Positions 33,167 to 45,417 of a DNA stretch of 64,000 bases are shown in pieces (within the stretch, counting starts at the first letter, position 1; each line of letters opens with the position of its first letter). Position numbers and translations under genes: made by a program. Below the pieces are notes generated by a model. The model was not told where the DNA came from. It searched no databases and was given only the letters and a program-made list of their open reading frames with translations. Origin of the DNA: Bradysia coprophila (taxonomy: Eukaryota; Arthropoda; Insecta; Diptera; Sciaridae); assembly GCF_014529535.1 (NCBI RefSeq), contig NW_023503375.1, positions 1,736,001 through 1,800,000 on the forward strand. The letters run 5' to 3'.

Positions 33167-33479
33167 AATTGGATAGTAACAGAAAATATCGTTAAATTAT
33201 TAGCAATTAATAGGTATTATTGAAAAAAAGAGGAATTAAAGTGTAAATCCGCCAAAACGGAAGAAATCCGGTAACTAGAAATTAAAAATTGATCCGGTAA
33301 TTAGTAATTAATCCGGTAATTGAAGGAATTAAAAGGATTAAGACATTGATTTGCCACCCTTTTGGACAGTGGCAGTGACAGTAACTTTCCCCAGCAGAAA
33401 GTTTTTACAGAACTGAATTTATCGTTTTTGCGCTCTGAAAAATTGTATGATGAAGATGAAATTAATACTCAAAAGTCAA

Positions 33480-33990
33480 TAGTTCAAAATGAATTGAATC
33501 TTGCATGATTTCAATTTTGTCTTGAAAAACTTCTTCGATTCGATTTCCCTTTGAACATGTTGTCAGTCTTTCAGATCGATTATATTGAAAGAGACGCTAG
33601 GGACGGATCTATTCTCAAATTTTTGTGAATGTCTAAAATTATCAGACGATTTTCTTGCTTGTCGTTGTCGGCGATGACTCCTTTTATGTACAACTTGCAA
33701 TGTGGTCTTGTATGTTTGGAAATATTTGTTAAAACGTGTGAAGTAAGCGTTTTCACATGAAACATTTGGCGATGCGATCGAAGTAACAGATTCAGTGATT
33801 ATGAGGCGATACGCTTCCCGTTTCTTGCTTTCAAAGGAGTTTGGTGTAGGGACTCTTTGAAAATCAGTAGAGTCTTCTGTGCTGAGAGGAAGATGTAAAT
33901 TAGGGTAAGACGATTGAAAAGGAGTATGTGAGTAACAGGCCCGGATGGTAACAATCGAAACATCAAGTAAGTAGATCGCCATATTACGTT
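33480..33990 (-). pseudogene. Decayed copy of the MATH-domain gene
   Basis: The DNA around 33520-33575 matches the MATH exon at 25840-25900 (minus-strand ACATGTTCAAAGG...GAAATCGAATCGAAGAAG), but extra bases shift the frame and bring in stops. Upstream, one frame gives CKLYIKGVIADNDKQENRL, like a MATH strand pair, and another gives a P/S/T-rich segment resembling the parent's N-terminal region. No continuous frame joins them. I read it as a dispersed duplicate that has lost function, about 6.5 kb from the parent and on the same strand. Confidence 0.55.
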
Positions 33991-34085
33991 AATCCAATGT
34001 ATTCGTGTCTACAATAATAACTACAAAGGTGTACAATAGGCAAGTTTGCGTAAATCGCAAAATGTTTTCAGTTTTCTTTGTTATT

Positions 34086-37000
34086 TCATTTATTCCGTCT
34101 CGTTGACTCACTGGCAGTAGGAGGCGGAGGTGGACCACGCTTATGGAGATCTTCCAAGTAGGTTAGCAGCATCTGCGATCGTTCCGGTTGTAATGGTTCC
34201 AAAACAAGATATCTGCATGGAGGGAAAGCAATTATTAAGTGACCGAGACAAAATCAGATGCCGATCATGACAAACCTGTTATCGTTTTTCAGGATCTCTT
34301 CGATTTCCTTCAGATGAGCCGGATTTTCGGTGACTGTGTCGAAACTTTTGTGTGTGATCAATTTGCATTCCAACAGTAGCTCTCTAAACGATGCCTTCGC
34401 CTCAACGGCCTTATCTTTCAGATAGTCACGAAATTCTCGTTCACACTTCTCACTGCTGCTGTACTTCAAATACCGAGGATCGTCACGAATCAATTTCTTG
34501 ATGTCTTTGAACGCGGCCACCAGACTCAATTTCGGTATTTCGTCCAACATTTCACGGAACTTGTCGCGTTTCTTCTTGCTCAATTGATCGATGTGCTCGT
34601 TGAACAGTCTTTCGCGAACGTCCCGGTCCAATTGTTCGACCAATTCCCATCGATGGTCTTTTCGCAGCAATTTTTTCACCTCTTTCCATGCCAGATCGGC
34701 ATTCCGTACCAAATCGGCCAACAATGCACTGAAATGACGCATCGCTTCGTCACGTTTGTGATGTTCCCGTTCCTTGTCCCGTTCACGCAGATGACCCGCC
34801 AATTGGATTTGGACTTCCTTCTCTCGTTCTTTGATGCTCTGCTCGGCGCGGATTTGACGATCGCGATCTTTCTGCTGACGTTCGGCTTCATCTTCGGATG
34901 TTGCTGGATGCTCGCCATCCTCCTTAAAAATTTTGTTCGAAATTATCGTCACTGCCACAACTCGAATACTTCAGCGAAATGTTAAACAAACCTGATCTTC
35001 GTTGTCCTTGTCGTGCTTGTCAGCCTTGCTACTACTGTCTTTACTGTCGCGACGCTTTTCGTCCTTACCTTTATCCTTGTCGCTCTTTTTGTCCTTTTTA
35101 TCTTTACGATCGCGCTCTTTATCTTTGCTCTTCTTTTTCTCGTCCTTTAAAATTTTACAGTAATCAAGAAAATAATCTTCGCGCAACAGCGAACTATCAA
35201 CTGCTCGATACCTTGAATCGGAATCGATACGTTTCTTGACATCCGTCCATCGACTATGTCGATCGATGTCATGTTCGCGCAACAGTGCCAGAAAGTCTTT
35301 GCGTATCTAGAATAGAAATGGAAAAATGGTTCGGCGTTAGTGACAATCTGACATGGATGGTGGTGTTGTTACTATCGTTTAACTTTCGTCTTACAAGCTA
35401 AATATCTTAGACTAGAGAGGCATGGGAAACTGTGGGGGTAGGGAGATGACAGACACCAAAGAATACGAAGGAATAATTTGTGTTCCGTGTGGGATGGGAT
35501 TAAATTATTCCTTCGTGTTTGCGACGACATGTGCGCTAGCATTTTTTGGAAATATATGGCGAAAACGCTGAACGACGTGTCGTCGATGAGGGACACAAGT
35601 TCTGAAATAAAATGTGTTAGGCTGCAATAAAATTGTTTCATTAGATTGGCTGAAATGTAAATATTATTTCGATTTGAGCATTTCAATGCTGGACCGGACA
35701 AACAAACGGACATTTTAACAAAATTTTCATTTTTTTAAAACTTTCTCTGTTTCATCTTCTGCTTCGGTTTTGTTGTCGTTGTTTAGTGTTTGAGGTCCGC
35801 TTCTATACAACCTGAGGTTGCGACCGAAAAACAAAATTGAACAAAAATTTACTGCTCTCACATCCAAGCGAAGCGAGAGCGATTTTATCGGGTGATCAAA
35901 AAAATCTAAGACAAGTGGTGACGATGACCGCGGTTTCGTCAAACACAAAACAACACATTCAAAATTCGAAATTTTGTCGGTTCTAAAAGTTAGAACGTCT
36001 TTTGGCTTCAAAAAAAAAAAGTTTTTTTTTCTTTTTTTACAAAATTTCACTTCTTCGCCCAGCGCAAATTGATTCAGCTGAGCAAAGAAGGAAATGATTT
36101 GTGTGTAGGTCGAGAACGAAAAATACCATTGTTACTGTTTCTGTTAATCGGTAATGCACATCAATCATCACCGTCACTCAGCTAGCCTATATAGTTCCGC
36201 ATAGATGGTTGGTGCGTGTCTGTGTGTGTTTTGTTGTCGGTCAGACGTACTGCAGTTTCCGAGTGCGCGTATCCTTACATCATCACTCTATCTCATCTCT
36301 TTATCTCCCTCTCACAACAGGCAGACAATAACTAAAGATTGATGGGACACAATTAGCCGGCGACCAGCTGGTATCGTTGCATTCTTGAAAAATCGACACA
36401 AGTCGGCACTTCAATTTTATGGTTTCATTTTTAAAAAAATTTTGTTTTTTGTTTTGGATTTGATTTGATTCATTAGATTAAGGAAAGAAAATGCGAAAAA
36501 AATCAACAATTTTTTTTAACTAAAAACATTCGATGAACATTGTTTGGTGTGTAACAACAAACGCATCACTTGTTTTCAGTTAATTAAACTCACTAGCCAA
36601 ATGCGCTCAGCACTAACCTGTTCTTTCTTTTGCTGTTTCTCGTCCTTTTCGCGGCGACGAACCTCAACGATAAATTCGTTGAACAAACTCTCACGTTCGC
36701 GCATCTTTTCAATGCCTTTGAATCGCTCGTCCCGTCCATACTTCTGGGCAAAATCGCTGAACGACGATCTGAAGGAGAAACGACATTGATCAGACGAAAT
36801 GTTCAAGTGCGACCGATTATTGTACTTACTTCCCGTGCAGTGATGACGCCTCCATTAGACCACGGAAATCATCGCGTTTCTGACGAATTTTGTTCCGCTT
36901 CTCGCGCCGTTCTTCTTCTGCCCGTTCTTTAACATATTTTTCAAATACCTGTTTACGCTCCCTGGAGGTCAACAGCAAATACCGTGGGTCGAATACAATT

Positions 37001-39413
37001 TTATGCAACTCCTTTTCCCATGTACTGAAAGCCGACACCTGCAAACGCAACAGAATCGTAGAATTCCATGCATACACACCGACGACCATCTCTTCAACTT
37101 ACGTCCTTCTCCTTGAGCATCTCTTTAAACGATTTGACACGAATTTCCAGTGGAACCAGTGCCCTTTCTTTTGCAGCTCGTACCTCAGCTTCCATTGCAG
37201 CTTCTTTACCAATGTCCGCTTTCTTATCGATTGGCTTATTTGCGGTGGGTTGAACTGTAACAGAAATGAAATGTAGATAAGGACGGCTAAACGGCAATTT
37301 CATTGGTGTCATATCATACCAGCAGCAACAGCATCCAGTTTCTGTTTTTTGTTCGATGTTTCTTCCTCATCGCCACTCGACTCCGTTTCTGGACGTTTCT
37401 TACCCACTTCTACGACAACTTCCGGTGTGACTTTATTCTCGTCTTTCTGAGTGCCTGCCAGCTGTTCAGGTGTCGTCGAAATAGCTTTGTCCACATCCGG
37501 TCGTCCTAGAAGATCTTCTGGCCTTTCCCAAACCGATGTTCTGGTCGAAGGATTGTAAAAGAAAACTCTCCCATCGCCTGTCCAAACGACGCACCTAGAA
37601 ACGCATTTCATCTTGTAATCGTTGGTCAAATAAGATAAGAGTGAATAATTACCATGGAGTGCCTGCAATTGGAGTGCTAGAAATTGGTCTGCTTTTATCC
37701 TGCTGTTTGGCTGCTTGTAGTTTTGCCTTCTCTTCTTCGTCTTTCTTCTTCTTTTCAGCCTCTTGTTTTCGCTTCTTCTCCAATTTAGCCTCGGCGCTTT
37801 CCTCCTCAGCTTTCATTACAAAGCCCATTTGATCGAACATTGAGTTCGGTGTAGCCTGCACATGGTGAATTTGCGGCATCTGTGGTTGTAGAACGGGCGT
37901 CGCATTTATTTGCATCGCAGTCATTATTGGTCCGGTTGGTGCGGGTATCGGTGGTTGTGGTGAAACTCCGGCATGGGCAGCCATTCGAGCAGCTAAAAGA
38001 CAAATTATTTTTGCTTCGATTCTGCGATGAGTGTTCACTTCAACCTACCTTCGAGATCGCGAATCGCTTGTGGTTTTTCCCACACACTCTCGCCCCGTCC
38101 TGCATGATAGTAATACGGCCGACCGTCTGGAGCTCGATGTTCAGACCATTCAGCTGCTCTGGCAATAACTTGCGGTTCAATTACGCCAGGTTTTACTATC
38201 AAATTTTTGGCTGGTTGTTCGCTCATCTGTTGTGGCGGTTGTTGCTGTGGTGGATGCTGCCATGGCATGCCCCAATTTCCTGTTGGTGGATAGCCACCGT
38301 ATCCAGGTGGAGGCATTCCATATTGTGGTCCACCGAAATGTGGCGGAGGTCCATTGTAGTGATGCATTTGGGCTTGCTGATGCTGTTGTTGTTGCTGTTG
38401 ATTTGGAGGCTGTTGCTGCAATTGTGATTTTGTTGTCGTTTCGTCATCTACGGAAGTCTTGTCACCATTTATGGTTTCTGCGTTACCACCGTCCGCTGTG
38501 GCGTTGTTACCGTTGGTGGCAGATTTGTCGTCATTGCTATTCGCAGCACCTTGGTCAACTTTCATTTGTTGTTGCTGTTGTTTTTGAGCAGTCATAGCCT
38601 CCACTTCGGCTTGACTCATAATTTTGACGTGAGGACCTTAACGGAACAAACGAATTGACGAAACGGAACATTTTTTGTTGAAATTAACAAACCTTCCGGA
38701 CGCGTCCACGTTGTTTCGCGAGACAATGCATGATAGAAATACGATTTCCCATCTTCGGTTTTCGTTTCCACCCACAATTCCATTTGTGGACCACCAAACG
38801 GACCGTTGCCATAGTGATTTCCCATCATGTTTGGTGGCGGGCCCCAGTTCGGATCGAAATTCGGACCACCGAATCTGGCATTGCCTCCTCGACCACGAAA
38901 GAATGGCGGTCTTCCACGATGCATTGGACCGAATCCACCGCGTCCACGAAATCCACGCGGTGGTCCCCATGAACCTCGTCCACTTAAAGGAAAAATAAAA
39001 CAAAATATTTTACCGACGATTCAATTCTGTATATGCATACTGTGACGACACGGCTTGTAAATCGATATTTCACATTAGTTTTTCACTTTAATTGAACCAA
39101 ATACACTCACAGCGCACACTAATCGTAAAACAACAACAAAATATTTAGATTAATCCGACCTAATACCGAAAAATCCGATCATACTGTGCGATTGGTCATT
39201 ACGAATAAAGTCCATTGATTTATCAATTTGTTTGGATGGATGGAAATATACATACCGAAAACCCCCGCCGGGAGAAAAACCAAAATCGGAGCCCTCTTCG
39301 AAATCACCTTCTTGCTCTATGTTTCCGTCAGCGGTAAACTCCTCTTCAACATTAGACTGTTCCTGAGGTGTTGCCTCAGCGATTTTAGTCGGTTCTTCAC
39401 TTGAAACTTCCAT
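34086..39413 (-). CDS. TCERG1: TCERG1 (CA150), WW/FF-domain transcription elongation and splicing regulator
   Basis: A nuclear protein linking the phosphorylated RNA polymerase II tail to splicing factors. Eleven exons: 39256-39413, 38693-38982, 38049-38636, 37653-37992, 37320-37594, 37103-37254, 36830-37038, 36618-36768, 34992-35306, 34276-34922 and 34086-34212; 3252 nt, 1083 aa (human 1098), in phase throughout. Exon 1 is acidic. Exon 2 is RG/PG-rich, then WW1 (LWVETKTEDGKSYFYHALS, about 120-150). WW2 (WSEHRAPDGRPYYYHAGRG) closes exon 3 and WW3 (CVVWTGDGRVFFYNPSTRT) opens exon 5. A Q/N-rich stretch lies in exon 3. Six FF domains follow from about residue 560 to the end, with a KDKK-rich linker after the third. 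The C-terminus ...RGPPPPPTASESTRRNK matches the family. Exon 10 uses the acceptor TTTTTAAG at 34923, not an upstream ATG. Intron 8 is long (35307-36617). An AATAAA overlaps the stop region. Confidence 0.95.
35307..36617 (-). other. TCERG1 intron 8, no internal gene
   Basis: 1.3 kb AT-rich intron between the second and third FF-domain exons. The ORFs of about 110 codons on the minus strand here have no motif and no homology I recognise; treated as intronic noise. Confidence 0.7.
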
Positions 39414-39616
39414 TTTACTTCAAACAATTAACAATTTGCTTTCATATTTTCGTGATACTCCGCAAACGAATAGTAAACATGTCATCAAATATGGCTGATG
39501 TAAAAAAGAGGGTGATGTTTACACAGCGACATTTCTTTATACCTATGACAATCTCGTATAATGTCAAAAAAAGAGCGGTAAATTCAAAAGCAGAACGAAT
39601 CAATTTTCAATTTTCT

Positions 39617-39622
39617 TTTATT
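39617..39622 (-). terminator. SIRT5 polyadenylation signal AATAAA
   Basis: AATAAA on the minus strand, 53 bp past the SIRT5 stop and about 200 bp before the TCERG1 start codon. Confidence 0.55.
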
Positions 39623-39675
39623 TGCAAAAATTCAAAAACTTTTTTTTTACCTACACCTACAAACAATCACCGCAT

Positions 39676-40575
39676 TTAGTCCATGAGTGCCTGTGGCAAA
39701 GTTACAGAGCAAGGTCCATTGAAGTGAAATCCAAAGTCCAATGTACTAGGAGTTTCTTCAATATTAAATTCAGCAACTGGTACTCCTCTTTCCGCGACTG
39801 ACGGTGCAAACATAGCGGCAGGATAAACGATTGAAGACGTTCCAATAACAAGACACAGATCACATGAATCAAGCTCTGTATCGACATTGCTGAGTACAGT
39901 TTCGTCGAGCTGTTCGTTGAACCAAACAATTGCCGGTCGGAGTAAACTGTTGCACTGTTTACAGGTGGGAAGTTCATTTTTCGGAATAATCTTATCTTCG
40001 CCATCCACATCTCTGAGCGCTTCACAGATCGGAGAGTCGTAGTTTTCGGTTGTGTGAGAACACTTCGTGCATCGCGTTTTGAAAAGTGATCCATGAAGTT
40101 CGATTATGTTTTTTGATCCGGCTCTTTTATGTAGTTCATCAACGTTTTGAGTGATCACAACTAACCGTTTTCCCACACTACTCATCTTTGCTTCAAATTC
40201 AGCCAACGCATAATGTGCCGCATTCGGTTCTTTCGTTAAGACATTCTCTCGTCGACTGGAGTAGAATTGCCACACACGACTGGGGTTTGATTTGAATGCG
40301 GATGGTGTTGCAAGTTCTTGCGAACGAAATGTTTTCCATATTCCTCCGGCTCCACGGAATGTAGGTATGCCAGATTCAGCACTGATACCTGCTCCAGTTA
40401 GGGCGACAATGTGTTTCGATTTCTTCACGATTTCTCGGAAGGATGCCATATCTGACGATGGTCGTGAATTCGATGGACGTGACATGATTCTCAAAGTGGA
40501 TGAATTTTGGCACCAAACAGTACAGTATTTTGCTACGCTCTTATTTGTGACGTATGATAAGAATGTAAAATTCAT
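39676..40575 (-). CDS. SIRT5: SIRT5, NAD-dependent protein lysine deacylase
   Basis: A class III sirtuin that removes succinyl, malonyl and glutaryl groups from lysine using NAD+, mainly in mitochondria. One uninterrupted ORF, 299 aa (human SIRT5 310). Residues 1-40 are basic and low in acidic residues, fitting a mitochondrial presequence. The Rossmann NAD motif is [20 protein letters not shown], with TQNVDELH and the catalytic His in ELHGS. Zinc ligands are CTKC and CKQC. The class-III signature Y-x-x-R that binds acyl carboxylates is kept as FYSSRR. The C-terminal segment [20 protein letters not shown] and VPVAEFNIE matches SIRT5. It is intronless and head-to-tail upstream of TCERG1 (262 bp from SIRT5 stop to TCERG1 ATG). 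Internal methionines at 32 and 43 are alternative, non-targeted starts. Confidence 0.95.
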   Translation of the reverse strand: MNFTFLSYVTNKSVAKYCTVWCQNSSTLRIMSRPSNSRPSSDMASFREIVKKSKHIVALTGAGISAESGIPTFRGAGGIWKTFRSQELATPSAFKSNPSRVWQFYSSRRENVLTKEPNAAHYALAEFEAKMSSVGKRLVVITQNVDELHKRAGSKNIIELHGSLFKTRCTKCSHTTENYDSPICEALRDVDGEDKIIPKNELPTCKQCNSLLRPAIVWFNEQLDETVLSNVDTELDSCDLCLVIGTSSIVYPAAMFAPSVAERGVPVAEFNIEETPSTLDFGFHFNGPCSVTLPQALMD

Positions 40576-42011
40576 GCCAATAAAGCTAATCTGTAAACTG
40601 CATTTTAGTTAAACGTAAAGTGAATTAATTTTAAAATTTAATTGATAAATTTACTTCACAAACAAAACACTGTACGTAAACAGAAGAGACCGTCGAGTCG
40701 TCTAATATTATGACAAAAAGAGGGTTTACACCTGTAGGAAGTCACATGAATGAAGTCAGGACCATTCATGCCGTTTTTTTATATGAATGGTTTTATACCT
40801 TTTACAAAACTACGTAAAGTTTCACGGCTGAGGTTAATACATTTTTTGTCGAATTTTTGAATAATACGACAATGCTGCAATGCTCGTTGAGTGACCATCA
40901 ATCATCTATTGTGATTTCCGTCCTTTGTCCCATTGAAAGATTTTACTCAAAACCGAGGTACATACAGTGCTTTTGAACAAACAAATGAAGTGAAAGATTT
41001 GGTACTACATACATAGAACGACAGAATTAACGAATTACACCGCTATATGTTCTACAACAACTCACTACTCGTGGTGTTCTACCTGAGAAATGATAACAGA
41101 TGGCGTTGTTGCCGCCTCGGCGCAGCGCCATCTGTTATCTTTTCTCTATGTTTTACATGTTCTTTAAATATAACTGTAGTTGCTTGTTCTATGAGAAATC
41201 ACATAAAAGTGTTATGAACGCAGGGAAAATGTGGTAAATGTGTTGGAAAAGACAATGGAAGTACAACCCAGGTATTGTCTGTCCATACAGGATTTTCATT
41301 GAAAGGTGAGTTTCCGCTCCATACAAATTTTGACATTAGACCATACCCACTAAGCTCTTTGAAGCAATAATTTATATTTTCGGCTAAGTATTCCCTGTTC
41401 TAATTTCCATTATTGAAAATCAATGTACTGCTGACATTCTTCAATGAAAGGTGCATTTCATTGATTACTCTACTTTCGAAATCAATTGAATTGAATACGC
41501 TTGAATATGCATCAACACAACTATATAAATACGAATGTAATAAACTACTTAGTGCTATGAATATGTCCTTTTCGATTATGTTACGAAATTTATTGTTACT
41601 ATAGAAACTGAATAACAAACTAGGTTAATGTGAATTAGTGGAAGGATGGAATTACGAATACCCGCAAAAAATTGTAGAAAGCCGATTGAGGACTTACGAG
41701 TTTCGCTTGTAAAAATGGTTCCTTATAAAGGTTCATTCGATAACTACACACAGGATAAGAGATTGTATTGCGTTTCGTTGGAACTATAATAATTAGCTCG
41801 CTGGAAATGACCTCATTCAAATGTTATATCACTTGCTACGTTTGTTTCTACACAATTCGTGACATCCTTTCCAGTTCACAGTCCATTGCATTCTTGAACA
41901 CAACGTAAAGGTGTAAGAGAATGATAGTTTGGTAAATCATAATAAAAGAAATCCAATCAACAACCCAGTCAATTTAAACGAAAGTGAAATTGTAACAAAA
42001 TCGAGGACATA
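40576..42011. other. Divergent intergenic region between SIRT5 and PACRG
   Basis: Upstream of both genes. It contains one hairpin (41093-41138) and an AATGAAGTGAAAGATT motif near 40985. No other gene is supported. Confidence 0.5.
41093..41138. repeat. 46 bp hairpin of the ATAACAGATGGCG family
   Basis: ATAACAGATGGCG and its inverted copy CGCCATCTGTTAT enclose a GC-rich centre (GCCGCCTCGGCG). It matches the hairpin at 12554-12612. Confidence 0.6.
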
Positions 42012-43089
42012 ATGCATACGTTCAGTGCATCGTCAAACGGAAACCGAAGATCTGGTCAGACCATCTCATCGATGAGACTCAGTCGAACGAACCAATCTGT
42101 GCAGAGGTTGGTCGAACCATTTTCTATTCAATCCATGCAAGTAAATACAAGAGTCCGTGAACCAACAACAACCAAGAAAAGTAATCGTTGTCTGCCTCAG
42201 GGCAATTAATCGTTGAACGATTAGAAAAGTGTAGCCTGATGATTCCATTGCAGAAAAGGACTTTATTCAACCGAGGGCAACATCATTTCGGATTTATTTC
42301 GATCGTGGCGATTTGCCCATAAAAATGGCATATCTTTGCGGCGGTGAAAAAATTTCGTGGACGGTGGATATCGAAAAATTAGATTACAGTTTGTATTTGC
42401 CGTTGTTCTTTGATGGACTATCGGAAACGAAGCATCCGTATAAAACGTATGCAAGGCAAGGTGTTCAGGATTTGTTACGATCTGGTGGAGATAAAATTTA
42501 TCCGGTGATACCACAGCTGATTATACCGATAAAAAGTTACAAATTTTGAAGAAAATGATTTCTAGAGTTTTCTAATTGAAATGAAACATTTTCCAGATGC
42601 GTTGAATACTAGAAATTTGGACGTTATGTGCATAACGCTGAAAGTTTTACAACAGTTAGTCATGTCGTCTGACTTGATAGGTCAAGCACTTGGTAGGTCT
42701 ATATTGATATAAAGTGAATCAACTTTTAATCGCTGGACATTATCCTTTCCTAGTTCCCTTTTATAGACAATTGCTGCCAATGTTCAATGCTTACAAAGTC
42801 AAAAACCGTAAGTTTTACTGTGAAGGTCTTAGAGTACATTTGCATTCAAAATTTTGCTTTTCTAGTAAATTGTGGTGATAAAATTGACTACTCGCAAAAG
42901 AACAACACAAACCTCGGCGATTTGATTGACGAAACTCTTACCAGTAAGTTATTGAGTAGTCCACGAAGATGCATCCGGTAAAATGATCGAAACAATTCTT
43001 TTGCAGTTCTTGAACGACATGGAGGCGAAGATGCGTTCATCAACATCAAATACATGGTGCCGACGTATGAATCGTGCTACCTGAATTAA
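42012..43089 (+). CDS. PACRG: PACRG, Parkin co-regulated gene protein (axonemal doublet inner-junction protein)
   Basis: PACRG is a structural protein of ciliary and flagellar doublet microtubules, at the inner junction of A and B tubules. Six exons: 42012-42180, 42254-42535, 42597-42692, 42754-42807, 42866-42943 and 43007-43089; 762 nt, 253 aa (human about 257-296). Every junction is phase 1 and GT-AG. The N-terminal ~57 aa are variable and basic. The conserved body begins [19 protein letters not shown], then [76 protein letters not shown] and the end [19 protein letters not shown] plus YLN. It looks intact. Expression in sperm or ciliated sensory neurons is expected from the family, not seen in the sequence. 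AATAAA motifs at 43437 and 43599 are candidate 3' ends. Confidence 0.95.
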
Positions 43090-45261
43090 ATTTTCTGAAT
43101 GTGATATTAAGGCGGTGGTGCTTCGCATTTTGTGGTTATGATTCGATTAGTAACTGATAAAACCAGACTTTTTAAAATGACCAGATTTTCAACAATTAAA
43201 AAGTGAATAGATAGAGAACGTTTTGTAGACGGCGAGCATGTCACTCACTGGAAGAATTCTATGTTATTATCGAATCTATTATTTTGTCTGATCCAAACAT
43301 TTGCAACAGATTTCTTGAAAATCTTTTACTTCATTAGTTTGAACGTAGATTTTGTTATATATTCGTCCGCATTAGCCAGAGCTAATCGATTTTTGCCGTT
43401 GCAGTGGGTAACATATGATAAAGGCGTTGTTAATTTAATAAAAGTCTGTCTTCTGTTTATTAAAAAATCGATGAAATAATTCTGTGAGATATTGAAGCAC
43501 CATCTCAATTTAAGTTGTAAATAGTACGATTTTATTGCCATGATCCAAGGAATTGTTTTTTAGTTTGTCAACAATTGATGTAACTCGGATTTATCGAAAA
43601 TAAATTGATCAAATTTTACCTTTTCCATTACTGTGACTAATAGCACCATGTATGTAGCCGAAGGCCGAGCCTCTATTAAAAACCATTTGAAAACTTAACA
43701 GATCGTTCAGGTGTTGAGGTATACCTAGTGTGATATGAATACCTTATGCCAATCGTGTTCAATGTTCATTGAACACAGATTATACGTGAGACGCGGAACA
43801 GGTCTGGAATCTTGATCTGAAAGTGAAATTTAAGTCAACCTGAAAATATCTTAGTCTGAATTTACCTGAATCTGAAATCAAACAAAATTCAGGTAAATCA
43901 TGTCAGTTTTCAGGCATACCCGAAAAAATCCCAGAATAATCTGAAATCTGACCTGATCAGGTAAAAGTTTTCAATTTCAAATTCAAATTCATTTAAGAGC
44001 CAATTCGTCAGCCAAATTTTCAATTTTGAAACAAGCTATTGCCGATATTATTGAGTTATATAGCTCATTCGATTCGTCGTTCAATTCTAGCGAACGGGTG
44101 TCTGCCGTTTTTTTTTAAATAAAATCCATTTTGAGCGTAATGTATCTAGATGTCATGTGATATCAGAGGGTGGTCAAAACATTTTTTAAGCATTAACTTG
44201 GGGAAGGAGCTTGTTTTCCAAGTGGTCGAAAAATTGGCGAATTGACTCTTATTCCGAGCTTCAGGCTTCAGGTCGACTTGTTCCGAGGTTTACTTGTACC
44301 TACCGACTCCAAATCCAACCCAATTCTGTGCAATTATTTCAATTTTCAATTGAAAATTTTAACATTTATTAAAAAAAAGAAGAATATTTTTCGTCATAGG
44401 GAAATACTGTTTGGAAACTAAACCTCAAATGTAATAGATTTTTGTATACTTTTGTTACATCTGTAGTACATGTCGTCGTAAAACTGACATAACAGATGGC
44501 TTTACTTTCGCCCGGTGAGGCCACGTATTATCAACTCTATGCTGTTGTATGACGTTTCTTTCCCGTTAGTGGCTTTCTATTTTTTTGTGAACCAACTTCA
44601 CTGAGATGACATTTCACCAGAGTGAAGTTATTTTACAAGAAAATAGAGGACAAAGAATAAAATTCTGGCGTCTCTACAGGTGGACCAATGTTTCCTTTGT
44701 TCTACTCGCAATCAACTTAAAAAATGCACAATTTTTAAACTCGCTTTTATATTCAGGCGGACCAAAAACGTCACATTCTCTCACCAGATAGAGAGCCAAA
44801 CGAAAACAACTTTCCACTTTTACGGCCCAGTTGTGTCAACTTTTGTTCGCAATGTGACTGAATATAAAATAGAATACTTTACTCCGCTACATCCTCCGAC
44901 GCATTTACGACCTGGATCAAAAACACACCTTTCTGGTCCTATCGATATAATATACTATTTTCGTACATGTCTCTAGACTCTTGAGTCCAAAGCTATTCTG
45001 CAGATTTTGCTCATCCCCGACAACCACTCTCCGCTCGAAATTCTAAGCAGGAACGCAGACTTCTATTTGAGAGTAGTGGTGCCCCAGAGACACTTTTCAT
45101 TCATTTTGCTGTTAGAGTTCTAGTGCTCAGTATCGATCAATCTTCGAGTAGTGGTGCCCAAGCCTCAGATGTCCTTAGAAGTCGGCGCCCCTGATTCTAC
45201 GTGCTACAAAGGGAGCTAAAGATATTCAAATCTCCAACAGCCAGTTCGCTTTCAACTTTGA
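43090..45261. other. Convergent intergenic region, no gene
   Basis: Holds the PACRG 3' UTR, a CTGAA-rich stretch (about 43800-43980), a half copy of the ATAACAGATGGCG hairpin (about 44493), a hairpin (44577-44646) and two GAGTAGTGGTGCCC repeats (about 45070 and 45146). No supported coding sequence. Confidence 0.5.
44577..44646. repeat. 70 bp hairpin element, AACTTCACT family
   Basis: CTATTTTTTTGTGAACCAAC at the left pairs with GTTATTTTACAAGAAAATAG at the right around a ~20 bp centre; related to 29009-29087. Confidence 0.55.
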
Positions 45262-45267
45262 TTTATT
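45262..45267 (-). terminator. Polyadenylation signal AATAAA for the mwh-like gene
   Basis: AATAAA on the minus strand, about 150 bp beyond the stop at 45418. Confidence 0.5.
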
Positions 45268-45417
45268 GAATGATCTTCCAAATATTATTTTAAAATACAA
45301 AAAAAAAGTTGTTCCCAACATTACACAACCACCACCGATAATCTAAAACTAATTATATTGCACCGTTTCAATCACTGTTTTACGAAAAGCTTTAAGCGCA
45401 TAACGACAACCTTACTT

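Larger units (their letters stand above)
28248..33479. other. Gene-poor region with mobile-element remnants
   Basis: About 5.2 kb with no recognisable protein or RNA gene. The 122-codon frame at 29121-29489 has no familiar motif and an AT-rich, non-coding look. Elements within it are listed separately (29009-29087, 30513-30707, 31630-31839, 32239-33166). Several copies of an AATGAAGTAAAAGATT motif fall here. Confidence 0.5.

Noticed and set aside
35727-36050. 107-codon minus-strand frame within TCERG1 intron 8
   Set aside because: It lies between two in-phase TCERG1 exons, is dominated by poly-K/F low complexity and has no recognisable domain.
38232-38597. Long plus-strand frames over TCERG1 exons (also 37882-38427, 38675-39003)
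   Set aside because: They are shadows of minus-strand TCERG1 exons with glutamine- and glycine-rich repeats.
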